Assembly: GCF_963676815.1 (NCBI RefSeq)
Contig: NZ_OY781365.1
Coordinates: 1,770,501 to 1,834,500 of the forward strand
Direction: 5' to 3'
DNA: 64,000 nt
From: an uncultured Draconibacterium sp.
GTDB taxonomy: Bacteria > Bacteroidota > Bacteroidia > Bacteroidales > Prolixibacteraceae
The notes beneath the pieces are model-generated. The model saw only the letters and a program-made list of their open reading frames with translations. It ran no database searches and was not told the origin of the DNA. Below are positions 1-7,377 of the stretch, piece after piece. Both the position numbers and the translations under genes were made by a program. Each line of letters starts with the position of its first letter. Position 1 is the stretch's first letter.

Positions 1-52
1 AAAAAATGCCATCCTTGTTTGAGCTTTCTCAAAAAGGGGTGGCATTTTTTTG
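1..52. terminator. Bidirectional intrinsic terminator hairpin
   Basis: A long hairpin pairs ATGCCATCC with GGGTGGCAT (one G-T wobble), and an inner stem TTTGAG/CTCAAA closes a four-base loop. A-run and T-run flank the two sides, so it could end transcription from either direction. The gene to the left lies outside the window. Confidence 0.7.
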
Positions 53-60
53 TGATAGCT

Positions 61-275
61 TATTCCCATAAAGTAATACCCCATTCCCACAAGGCAGTAC
101 CCTATTCCCAAGACTTTCGGGCAAAGGGTAGCAAGCCTTGGGAGCCTTCCCCAAGCCTTTGGGAAATGGGTATTATAGCTGGGGCTTATTCCCGAAGGCT
201 TTGAGAATAGGGTACGAAAGTGCTACCCAAGGGTATGCCGTTGCGGGAGTAGACCCGAAGCCTTTGGGAAACAAA
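61..275. repeat. Intergenic array of 21-bp repeats and REP-like palindromes
   Basis: Two consecutive 21-bp units (61-81 and 82-102) share the pattern yATTCCCAyAArGyArTACCC, and a third diverging unit starts at 103. Further on the same words return in inverted orientation, such as GGGAAATGGGTATTATAG near 161 and GAATAGGGTAC near 204. Two small hairpins are visible: TTCCCCAAG against CTTTGGGAA around 149-167, and TATTCCCGAAG against CTTTGAGAATA around 188-210. No convincing gene was found in 1-377; the short reading frames here consist of repeat sequence. Function is unknown. Confidence 0.55.
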
Positions 276-377
276 AGAATAGAATCGGCTCCAATTTATT
301 TATATACAAAAGCAGCGGCCGACTATCATTTATTAGTCGCCCGCTGAATTATTTTGTGTTAGGCAAAAGCCTGCTAA

Positions 378-3005
378 TTACTTTTCTTGCAGTACGAATT
401 TTACAGAAACTCCAACAGCCTTGCCTTTGAATTTTTTAATATCTACTGAAGGAAGCTGCTCTAAAACTCTTTTCAATTCCAGAACCAACTCCGGCACCAT
501 TACCTCATCATCTGTTGGTTGTTTTACACCGTTTTTAGCATAACCAACCACAACCACATCTTCCAGGTGCTCAATATTTTTTTGCTTATAATCATGTATT
601 GAAACTACCTTATTTTCTTTACCAAACTCAACAAAAGCCTGAACGGTTCCCTGGCTTCCTGTCTCTACTGCTTTTGTAGGATATTTTATATATTTTGCAA
701 TATATTTTCGTAAATCCAATTCCGAAGTTATTTCTTCTGTTTTTGTGCTAATAAGTATCACACCATCCTTAGCATCTTCGCCATAAGTTTCCATGGCTGA
801 AGCATCTTTCAAAACGTCGATTGATGCAATGTCATTTGGATCAATATCATCCATATCACCGGTAAATTTTTCACCGTCGAGAAAAATCAGTGGCGATTTT
901 CCACCAAAATCAGCCGAACCTTTCAGTTTAATTGAAACAGCTCCGTTTTTGGCTATTGGTCCATATCTCTTGGTAGCACTTTCACCTTTTAGCACCTCCA
1001 TCGATTCAATTGTTTCCGGATCGATATCATTAATATCGCCATCGTATGGAATACCTTCAACAATTACCACTGCATCATTCATTTTGGCTTTAGCTGCTGC
1101 TTTTGTTGTTATAATTATTACGCCGTTTTTACCTTTTTCGCCATATAAAGTGGTAGCTGATTCATCTTTGAGAACAGAGATGGATTCAATGTCCTCTGCC
1201 GAAAGATTCGCCACGTTGCCCACTTCTTTCTGGTCTACAATATACAAAGGAGCTTCTTCCGGCGAAGTCTCAAAAGCCAACTTGTTAATTTCGATTTTTG
1301 GAAAACTCTCTTTGTTTTGATTTCCATAACCAACCACTTTTACCTGTTCAGGATTTCCGCTACCATCAGCTTTAAGTTTTACATCCAGCTGAGTTTTTCC
1401 ATCTACGGCAGTTTCTTTCTTTTCAAAACCAAGCATCATAAATACCAGTTCGTCAAATTCGTCGTCTGATTGTAATACATAATTCCCATTTATATCCGTG
1501 ATGGTTCCAATAGATGTACCTTTCATCAACACAGCAGTTCCGGCAAGTGGCTTCCCGTTTTCATCGGTAACTTTTCCTTTTACCATATTGGCTTTGGTCT
1601 TCACTTCCTTAACTTCCACCTCTTTCGGTTTTCCGCTACCGTCGGCTTCCAATTTTACATTAATCTCGGTTTTTCCATCTACAGCAATTTCCTTTTTGGC
1701 ATAGCCAATCATCGAAAATACCAGCGTTGAGTTTTCATCGGTTCTAATCTCGTAGTTGCCTGCAAAATTAGAAATCGTTCCAGTTGTGGTTCCCTCTACT
1801 AATACAGCTACTGCAGGAATACCATCGCCATCTTCGTTGGTGATTTTTCCTTTAATGGTAAGTTCCGAACCTGGCGTTCCGTTAACAGCTTGCTCGAAAC
1901 CAGTATTGGTTCCGGGAACATAATCGCTGGTTTGAATGTAGTACACACCATCCTCTTTCGGATTTTTATCAAACGACAGCGCATTGGCAACTACTTTGTT
2001 TTCAAGGCCGAGTGCTTTAACCACTTCGCCACCATCAATTCCGTTGGCAAAATCAAGCTTAATCAAATCAGGGTGATCGGTTGGAAGCTCAACACCATCA
2101 ACAACTACTTTTAGTTGTCCGGCATCGTGAAGCACTTCGGTTCGTACTTCTTTGTTCGACAAACCCATAACCAAAATGGCCAGCAGGGGCAGTACAACCA
2201 ACTGTTTTAGCAGGCTGTACCGATTTTCTGTTTTCTTTTTCATCATGATAATACGGTTTTTTAATTGTGAGCCGTTAAGCGCAGTTAAAAAGGGAGCCAC
2301 ACCTTTTTTATGCGCTAATCCTACCATGGCCAATTGATAAGCTTCGGCATTATGATTTTGGGCTACCTGATGATCAGTCAGGTATTCCAGGTTATTTCGC
2401 ATCGCATCGCGGGTTAACCAGGCAAAGGGGTTAAACCACTGGAAGAGAAACAATAGCTCGGCAAAAAGAATATCGAGCGTATGACGTTCTCTTACGTGAA
2501 TCATTTCGTGATCGACGATCATTTTCAGATCGGGATTCTTCAATGTTCTTTCCGACAGCACAATTCGCGAGAAGAAAGAGAATGGATGCACATCTTTACC
2601 GGTCAGGTTAACTTGTGCTCCAAACAATTCTTTCAGGCGGCTAAAACGGATAATATTCATGGCTTTGAGGTGCCCGATCAGCAGATTCAGAAGAAATACG
2701 AAGATTCCGAGTGCATAAATCGCCAAAAGGTAATGATACCATTCGAAGGTAAATTGCGGTTTGTTAGCCACTACAGCTTCGGGTAGAAAAGCAAAACTAT
2801 CTGACGCAGCTGCCGGAATCGGCTGTATATAATTCACTTTGGTAAATGTAATCAATGGGATAAGGAAACTGACCAAAAACGACACCGGCAAATAGATCCG
2901 GTTAAACAGAAAATGTTTTTGGTGCTGAAAAAGAGCCAGGTACGCCAGGTAAAAAGCACCAAGCGCCAAAGCTGATTTTCCGATATAGAGGATAAAATCT
3001 TCCAT
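378..3005 (-). CDS. BlaR1-like M56 metallopeptidase with carboxypeptidase-like, TonB-plug-like and TonB C-terminal-like domains
   Basis: An 875-residue inner-membrane sensor-type protein. Residues 1-285 carry four membrane segments and the M56 zinc peptidase signature: HEMIH at 166-170 with E207 and D211 in EYLTD further on. Residues 384-453 and 474-546 are two carboxypeptidase-regulatory-like repeats. Three degenerate TonB-receptor plug-like repeats follow (about 585-635, 644-696, 704-755), each with a SxxVLKxxSAxxxYG core. Residues 765-875 resemble a TonB C-terminal domain (KYIKYP, then a GTVQAFVEF strand). By family logic the peptidase half senses an envelope signal and cleaves the BlaI-type repressor encoded just upstream; the start overlaps that repressor's stop as TAATG. 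No penicillin-binding sensor domain is visible, so a beta-lactam role is not indicated. The domain calls are solid; the signal is unknown. Confidence 0.85.
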   Translation of the reverse strand: MEDFILYIGKSALALGAFYLAYLALFQHQKHFLFNRIYLPVSFLVSFLIPLITFTKVNYIQPIPAAASDSFAFLPEAVVANKPQFTFEWYHYLLAIYALGIFVFLLNLLIGHLKAMNIIRFSRLKELFGAQVNLTGKDVHPFSFFSRIVLSERTLKNPDLKMIVDHEMIHVRERHTLDILFAELLFLFQWFNPFAWLTRDAMRNNLEYLTDHQVAQNHNAEAYQLAMVGLAHKKGVAPFLTALNGSQLKNRIIMMKKKTENRYSLLKQLVVLPLLAILVMGLSNKEVRTEVLHDAGQLKVVVDGVELPTDHPDLIKLDFANGIDGGEVVKALGLENKVVANALSFDKNPKEDGVYYIQTSDYVPGTNTGFEQAVNGTPGSELTIKGKITNEDGDGIPAVAVLVEGTTTGTISNFAGNYEIRTDENSTLVFSMIGYAKKEIAVDGKTEINVKLEADGSGKPKEVEVKEVKTKANMVKGKVTDENGKPLAGTAVLMKGTSIGTITDINGNYVLQSDDEFDELVFMMLGFEKKETAVDGKTQLDVKLKADGSGNPEQVKVVGYGNQNKESFPKIEINKLAFETSPEEAPLYIVDQKEVGNVANLSAEDIESISVLKDESATTLYGEKGKNGVIIITTKAAAKAKMNDAVVIVEGIPYDGDINDIDPETIESMEVLKGESATKRYGPIAKNGAVSIKLKGSADFGGKSPLIFLDGEKFTGDMDDIDPNDIASIDVLKDASAMETYGEDAKDGVILISTKTEEITSELDLRKYIAKYIKYPTKAVETGSQGTVQAFVEFGKENKVVSIHDYKQKNIEHLEDVVVVGYAKNGVKQPTDDEVMVPELVLELKRVLEQLPSVDIKKFKGKAVGVSVKFVLQEK

Positions 3006-3364
3006 TACTTTTTGTTTTTAATGAGGTTAACCAGTTCGTCGATCTCGTCTTCCGACAGGTTTTTCTCCTTTACAAAAAAGGCCACAGCACTTTTATACGA
3101 GTTATCGAAATAGTCGCTAACCACTTGGTTCATAAACGAGCGGCGGTACTCTTCTTTCGAAATAAGCGGAAAATACTGATAGGTATTTCCGTATTGTTTA
3201 AACCCGATCATTCCTTTGTCCTGCAACAAGCGCACCAGCGACGAAATGGTATTGTAATGCGGTTTTGGCTCGGGATACAATTCAACAATGTCTTTTACAA
3301 ATGCTTTTTCCAGTTTCCAGAGGATCTTCATCAACTCCTCTTCCTTTTTTGTTAGTTTCTTCAT
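3005..3364 (-). CDS. BlaI/MecI/CopY-family transcriptional repressor
   Basis: A 119-residue winged-helix repressor beginning MKKLTKKEEELMKILWKLEK, typical of the BlaI/MecI family. Residues 1-75 form the DNA-binding wing (NTISSLVRLLQDKGMI is the recognition region) and the rest is the dimerisation tail, where BlaR1-type peptidases usually cut. The length matches the family. It is the first gene of a two-gene operon with the M56 protein, overlapping it by one base (TAATG). Its promoter contains three 16-bp operator-like sites, so autoregulation is very likely. The controlled regulon beyond this operon is unknown. Confidence 0.92.
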   Translation of the reverse strand: MKKLTKKEEELMKILWKLEKAFVKDIVELYPEPKPHYNTISSLVRLLQDKGMIGFKQYGNTYQYFPLISKEEYRRSFMNQVVSDYFDNSYKSAVAFFVKEKNLSEDEIDELVNLIKNKK

Positions 3365-3387
3365 TGTACTGTCGTTTCAGAAATGAT

Positions 3388-3452
3388 TGTCATTCCGAAC
3401 GTAGAGAGGAATCTGTAAGAGATTTCTCAGTCATTCTTCCTTCGAAATGACA
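3388..3452. repeat. 65-bp dispersed palindromic repeat (MITE-like)
   Basis: The ends TGTCATTCCGAA and TTCGAAATGACA are inverted repeats with one mismatch, enclosing inner arms AGGAATCT and AGATTTCTC. A related but truncated copy lies at 18375-18413. It sits between the blaI start and its promoter, so it would be transcribed as part of the 5' leader. Confidence 0.6.
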
Positions 3453-3470
3453 GTTATAATTTTACAACGA

Positions 3471-3501
3471 CAAACATACAACTGATTTTTCAGTTTTGCA
3501 A
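3471..3501 (-). promoter_or_regulatory. blaI-M56 operon promoter
   Basis: On the minus strand TTG (3501-3499) is followed after 20 bp by TATGTTTG (3478-3471), matching the Bacteroidota -33/-7 consensus (TTG, TAnnTTTG). It lies about 110 bp upstream of blaI. Confidence 0.65.
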
Positions 3502-3535
3502 CTGATTTTTCAGTTATGAAACGATTTCATCAGTT
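3480..3535. promoter_or_regulatory. Three phased operator copies in the blaI promoter
   Basis: Perfect palindromes AACTGATTTTTCAGTT occur at 3480-3495 and 3500-3515, and a degenerate copy AACGATTTCATCAGTT at 3520-3535. The 20-bp spacing is exact. The first site fills the spacer between -33 and -7 and the second covers the -33 TTG, as expected for repressor binding that blocks polymerase. The sequence differs from the TACA/TGTA-type operators usual for MecI and BlaI. Confidence 0.65.
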
Positions 3536-3591
3536 TTAAGGTTGTGCAAAAAGATTCAGAACCTACTGATAACAGGCTCTTTGGCGGAAAT

Positions 3592-3626
3592 AAAAAAATG
3601 CCATTCTTTTTAAAAGAACGGCATTT
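3592..3626 (-). terminator. Terminator of the outer-membrane receptor gene
   Basis: Stem AAATGCCATTCTTTT/AAAAGAACGGCATTT with one mismatch; on the minus strand it is followed by a run of seven T. It lies 27 bp after the stop of the receptor gene. Confidence 0.7.
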
Positions 3627-3652
3627 CATAATATTGTCTTTGCGTATTATCG

Positions 3653-6154
3653 TTAGAATTCTCCTCCACCCATATCCATGTCGCCACCGCCGCCGCCATT
3701 TCCGCCGCGATCTTCTTTAAAGTTGTTTATCTTATAGCTCAAAGTAAGCATTACTACACGTGGCTCACGTTCAAAACGGAACCAACTTTCAAAGTCTTCG
3801 CCGTAGCTTGTACGTTCAAAACGACCTGTTCCCAGTGGGTCGCGAACGCTCACAGTAGCCGAAAGCCTTTTATTCATAAACTCCTGGCGGTACAAAATAT
3901 TGGTAAAGAACATCGCACCACTTTCGCCCTGCGCCGATACTGATTTACCCCGAAAGAAAGCATTTAACTGAAAACGTGAATCATCAGTAATTTTGAAAGT
4001 TGTATTCATTCGTCCACCCCAGTTGGTACTTTCGCGGTCGATGGATTCGCCATTCAACTCTCCGGTAATTTTATATTTGTAAACGTTCACACTGGCATTA
4101 AGAATCAGCCATTTCTTGTAATTCCAGTTTCCGGTAACTTCAAGGCCGGTACTGTAATCTTTATCAAAATTGTCGGTGTACAGGTAAAAAATTCCATCTT
4201 CACCCAGTTCCTGTGTCCGATCGATTTTATTGTTGGTCACCCTTCGGAATAAATCGGCCGACATAAACGAACGTGTTTCGCCAAAACGTTTCATTAAACC
4301 CAGTTCGTATGAATTGGTGTATTCCGGCTCCAAATCAGGATTTCCGAAGCGAATGGTGTAGCGGTTGTAATAATTGGGAGTAGGATCCAGATCGCGGCCA
4401 CTTGGGCGATTAATCCTGCGACTGTAACTTGCCGTTACATCTGTTGTTTGTGTAACCGGATATGAAATGTGCGCAGTTGGAAACAAATCGAAACGATTTA
4501 GTGATGATACATTCGCTGCATTGGTATTTTGTATTTCCCGAACAGTTAACTCTCCACGTAAACCAGCCATATATGCAAATTCGCCAATTTTGTTGCTGTA
4601 GGTAGAATAAACGGCGTGTATATCGCGCTGAAAATCGGTAGCACTCGAATATTCATCGTTGATAACCCACGAATTAGTTGCCTGGTTGAAATCGCGAAAC
4701 TCAAGTGTTTCCTTTTCGCTTTCCAGTCGCCCCTGGTAACCCGCCTCAAACCTGCCATCTTCGCTAAACGGATAAGTGTAATCCAGCTTTAAACGCAAAT
4801 CTTGTTCATCTTCGGTTTCAAAGGTTGAAACATTAGATAAATACTCGTTGGTAGGATTAAAATTCTCGTCAGCCAGTAATTCACCTTCTATTTCATTGTC
4901 TGTTCCTGTTTCATCAGAATAAAATGCAGTGGCTTCAATACGGTGTCCCTGATCATCGAATTTATGTTGAAAATTCATATTCAGCGTATAGAAATCATTA
5001 TTTCGTTCTGAAGTTTCTTCGCTAATGGAATAAATAAATTCGGATGCTGGAATGGTAAAATTCTCGGTGCGCCCTCCACCTTCGTTTCCACGTTCAGAGC
5101 TACCTGTTTCTCCTGACAGGGTTAAGGTTGTATTATTACCAATATAAAAATCGGCGCCTCCTTTAAACCGATGTCCTCCGCGAATCCAGTTGCGGTCGCC
5201 ACTCATATTCAGATATTCGGTTGTATCATTAAAATATGTTTCACGCTCCGAGGCCATATTCCCGTTATTGATCTCATCGCGCCAGTCGGCACCAAAAAAC
5301 AGGTTCACTTTCTCGAAACGGTAATTCAACATAAAGTCACCACGATATTTTTCGCCTGTTCCAACACTTGCGTTCACAATACCGTTCAGTCCGTTCATCG
5401 AGTTCTTTTTCATTACCAGGTTAATGATACCTGCAGCACCATCAGGCTCGTATTTTGCCGACGGATTGGTGATGATCTCAATATTTTCAATTGCCGAAGA
5501 GGGGATTTGACGCAGGGCATCGCTACCACTTAAAACACTTGGGCGCCCGTCAATTAAAACGGTAAAATTTCCTGATCCGCGTAATGATACATTTCCTTCA
5601 ATATCAACCTGAACAGAAGGTGTATTTTCCAAAACATCAACTGCGGTACCGCCAATGGCACTAATTACCTGGCTTACATTCACTACTTTCTTATCGAGCT
5701 TATATTCCACTGCAGCTTTGTCGGCTACAACATTTACCTCTCCTATTGCAACTGTTGATGCCTCCAGGTTAATTTCTCCAACATCGTGTACCCGATTGGT
5801 CCCGTCAATTTTTATATCGTTAATGTTTTTCTCATCAAAACCAATAAAATTGGCAACCAGGTAATAATCACCGTATCTTAAATTCTCAATTTCAAACTGC
5901 CCTTTTTCGTTGGTTATTCCACCTGTTACCAGGGCCGAATCTACTTCGTTATAAATGGCAATATTGGCAAACTCCATAGGAGCTTCTGATTTTTCATCCA
6001 CAATCTGCCCTACAATTTTGCCTTTTCCATCATCATCAGGATTAGCAGTATTCAGTGGTTCTTTTGTGTTTGCATAGGTTTGTAGACCCATAAAAACAAG
6101 GGCGGGTAATATTAGGTTTCTAAAATTCTTCATTGCTGTTTTAACTGTTTTCAT
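3653..6154 (-). CDS. TonB-dependent receptor with outer-membrane beta-barrel (CarboxypepD-reg, plug, barrel)
   Basis: An 833-residue outer-membrane protein. Residues 1-28 form a signal peptide (LPALVFMGLQTYANT). Residues 45-130 are a carboxypeptidase-regulatory-like beta-sandwich starting GKIVGQIVDEKSEAPMEFAN. A plug domain follows at about 150-250, including VLIDGRPSVL and NPSAKYEPDGAAGIINLVMK, and the rest is barrel. It belongs to the outer-membrane beta-barrel family-3 receptors rather than SusC, and no SusD partner is adjacent. The C-terminus is Gly-rich (GGNGGGGGDMDMGGGEF), which is unusual for a barrel end. The substrate cannot be told. Single-gene unit with its own terminator; a possible small RNA or attenuated leader lies upstream. 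Confidence 0.9.
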   Translation of the reverse strand: MKTVKTAMKNFRNLILPALVFMGLQTYANTKEPLNTANPDDDGKGKIVGQIVDEKSEAPMEFANIAIYNEVDSALVTGGITNEKGQFEIENLRYGDYYLVANFIGFDEKNINDIKIDGTNRVHDVGEINLEASTVAIGEVNVVADKAAVEYKLDKKVVNVSQVISAIGGTAVDVLENTPSVQVDIEGNVSLRGSGNFTVLIDGRPSVLSGSDALRQIPSSAIENIEIITNPSAKYEPDGAAGIINLVMKKNSMNGLNGIVNASVGTGEKYRGDFMLNYRFEKVNLFFGADWRDEINNGNMASERETYFNDTTEYLNMSGDRNWIRGGHRFKGGADFYIGNNTTLTLSGETGSSERGNEGGGRTENFTIPASEFIYSISEETSERNNDFYTLNMNFQHKFDDQGHRIEATAFYSDETGTDNEIEGELLADENFNPTNEYLSNVSTFETEDEQDLRLKLDYTYPFSEDGRFEAGYQGRLESEKETLEFRDFNQATNSWVINDEYSSATDFQRDIHAVYSTYSNKIGEFAYMAGLRGELTVREIQNTNAANVSSLNRFDLFPTAHISYPVTQTTDVTASYSRRINRPSGRDLDPTPNYYNRYTIRFGNPDLEPEYTNSYELGLMKRFGETRSFMSADLFRRVTNNKIDRTQELGEDGIFYLYTDNFDKDYSTGLEVTGNWNYKKWLILNASVNVYKYKITGELNGESIDRESTNWGGRMNTTFKITDDSRFQLNAFFRGKSVSAQGESGAMFFTNILYRQEFMNKRLSATVSVRDPLGTGRFERTSYGEDFESWFRFEREPRVVMLTLSYKINNFKEDRGGNGGGGGDMDMGGGEF

Positions 6155-6336
6155 TTTGTCTTAACTACCTATTAAGACCGTTTTATCCTTTTTTGGTTTA
6201 ATCTAATGTTGTTAATTACATGTTAACGTAAGTTCAGCGCTAACGAAAGCCCGCCTTTTAACCAAGCCAATTCAGGATAAGATTTTCAACGACAGCACTT
6301 TGTCATTTCTATAATACATACCTGAATTGTATACAT
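6155..6336. other. Receptor 5' untranslated region, no further feature
   Basis: AT-rich sequence between the small-RNA terminator and the receptor start. No clear second promoter with TAnnTTTG was found here, which leaves open that the receptor depends on read-through of the upstream terminator. Confidence 0.4.
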
Positions 6337-6365
6337 AAAAAAATGCCACCCTTACGGATGGCATT
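6337..6365 (-). terminator. Terminator ending the putative small RNA
   Basis: On the minus strand AATGCCATCC pairs with GGGTGGCATT (one wobble) around a short loop and is followed by seven T. It lies about 185 bp upstream of the receptor gene start. Confidence 0.65.
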
Positions 6366-6422
6366 CTACCAAAACTTAAAATCTATGGAAAAAGTGCCTC
6401 CTGCTCCTTAATCCATGAGGAG
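6337..6422 (-). ncRNA. Putative ~80-nt small RNA or prematurely terminated leader
   Basis: A consensus promoter (6454-6425) points leftward, and 55-60 bp beyond its predicted start an intrinsic terminator closes the unit. Near the 5' end a perfect hairpin GCTCCT/AGGAGC (6423-6418 with 6408-6403) contains a mini-frame ATGGATTAA in its loop and is followed by a purine-rich AGGAGG. No coding capacity beyond two codons is visible. It could be a free small RNA or the attenuated 5' end of the receptor mRNA. I do not recognise a named RNA family. Confidence 0.45.
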
Positions 6423-6424
6423 CG

Positions 6425-6454
6425 CAAAAATAATCCGATTCGAATTTTTTACAA
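6425..6454 (-). promoter_or_regulatory. Promoter of the putative small RNA / receptor leader
   Basis: On the minus strand TTG (6454-6452), a 19-bp spacer, then TATTTTTG (6432-6425), a full match to the Bacteroidota consensus. Confidence 0.6.
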
Positions 6455-6557
6455 CTTTAGGCGATAAGTTGATCGTTAATTTTAATATATTTTAAGATTT
6501 AACTTAACATTATGGTGGAAAATACCCCAGATACACCTTGTATTTGTTAAAAGATAC

Positions 6558-6588
6558 TTTGTTTAGCTTATTCGTTCGTTTAACTTTG
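6558..6588 (+). promoter_or_regulatory. Promoter of the CD225-DUF2752 operon
   Basis: TTTG at 6558-6561 and TAACTTTG at 6581-6588 with a 19-bp spacer match the Bacteroidota promoter consensus; the first gene starts 33 bp downstream. Confidence 0.6.
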
Positions 6589-6620
6589 TTTGCAATCAAG
6601 TCTTATTAATACTACTTATC

Positions 6621-6914
6621 ATGAATGAACAAGTTAATCAGCCGCAACTACCACCACCCAATTATTTGGTATTTGCAATTCTTACTACCATTTTTTGTGG
6701 TAAAATATTTGGAATAGTAGCCATTGTTTTTGCGGCACAGGTAAATTCGCACTGGAATGCAGGAAATTACGAAGCAGCAAAATCAGCCAGCAGAAATGCA
6801 AAAATATGGGCATGGGTTTCGTTTGCCGCAGGAATGGCATGGATCGTTATTGGTATATTATTATCAATATTTGGAGTGCTTGCAGGTATTGCCCAGGGAG
6901 CATTCAATTTTTAA
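6621..6914 (+). CDS. CD225/dispanin-family membrane protein
   Basis: A 97-residue protein with two membrane helices. The Pro-rich start (QLPPPNYLVFAILTTIFCGK) and the motif GIVAIVFAAQVNSHWNAGNY with following NAK are diagnostic of the CD225/dispanin fold, the family that includes vertebrate IFITM proteins. Bacterial members are common in Bacteroidota and their function is not settled; membrane association is clear. It is followed after 3 bp by a DUF2752 gene, so the two are co-transcribed. Confidence 0.88.
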   Translation: MNEQVNQPQLPPPNYLVFAILTTIFCGKIFGIVAIVFAAQVNSHWNAGNYEAAKSASRNAKIWAWVSFAAGMAWIVIGILLSIFGVLAGIAQGAFNF

Positions 6915-6917
6915 CAA

Positions 6918-7319
6918 ATGAAACGAACAATTAATAGTATACTGCTACTCGTAATTATTGGGGTAGCAGTTCTTTTTTTTGTACTCGACCCTGCCCGTCA
7001 CGAAATATTTCCACAATGTCTGTTTCATTCTTTAACCGGGGGTTATTGTCCGGGATGTGGCTCGCAACGCGCTTTGCACAGTTTATTGCATTTAGATTTT
7101 GCAGGTGTAATTGGCTATAATTTTCTGTTTCTCCCGGCTGCGCTTTTTATTCTGTATCATTACACGCATAAGTTGCTGAATAAAACTTTTGGATGGAAAC
7201 TACCCAACCTGTTTTATAAAAAACAAACACCTTGGATTGTTTTATTGATTGTTGTACTGTTTTGGATTGCGAGAAACCTGCCTTGGTATCCCTTTAACGT
7301 ACTTGCCCCAACAAGTTAG
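6918..7319 (+). CDS. DUF2752 membrane protein
   Basis: A 133-residue protein with about three membrane helices. The family signature is the Cys-rich stretch CLFHSLTGGYCPGCGSQRAL near residues 34-53, with CPGCGSQR the invariant core. Function is unknown; DUF2752 genes are often found next to CD225 genes in this phylum, as here. Confidence 0.88.
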   Translation: MKRTINSILLLVIIGVAVLFFVLDPARHEIFPQCLFHSLTGGYCPGCGSQRALHSLLHLDFAGVIGYNFLFLPAALFILYHYTHKLLNKTFGWKLPNLFYKKQTPWIVLLIVVLFWIARNLPWYPFNVLAPTS

Positions 7320-7323
7320 GCAC

Positions 7324-7356
7324 AAAAAAACGGATGCGATAAACACACCCGTTTTT
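7324..7356. terminator. Bidirectional terminator between convergent units
   Basis: Stem AAAAACGG/CCGTTTTT with T-runs on both strands, placed between the DUF2752 gene and the convergent isomerase-like gene. Confidence 0.7.
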
Positions 7357-7377
7357 CTATATTTAATCTGGTTAGGA

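Noticed and set aside
793..1320. A 175-codon plus-strand reading frame inside the M56 gene
   Set aside because: It is antisense to well-conserved repeats of the M56 protein and its translation is Ser/Ile/Phe-rich, typical of a mirror frame of the repeated domains.
378..3364. A beta-lactam resistance operon
   Set aside because: The BlaI/BlaR1-like pair fits by family, but the sensor lacks a penicillin-binding domain and no beta-lactamase gene is nearby.
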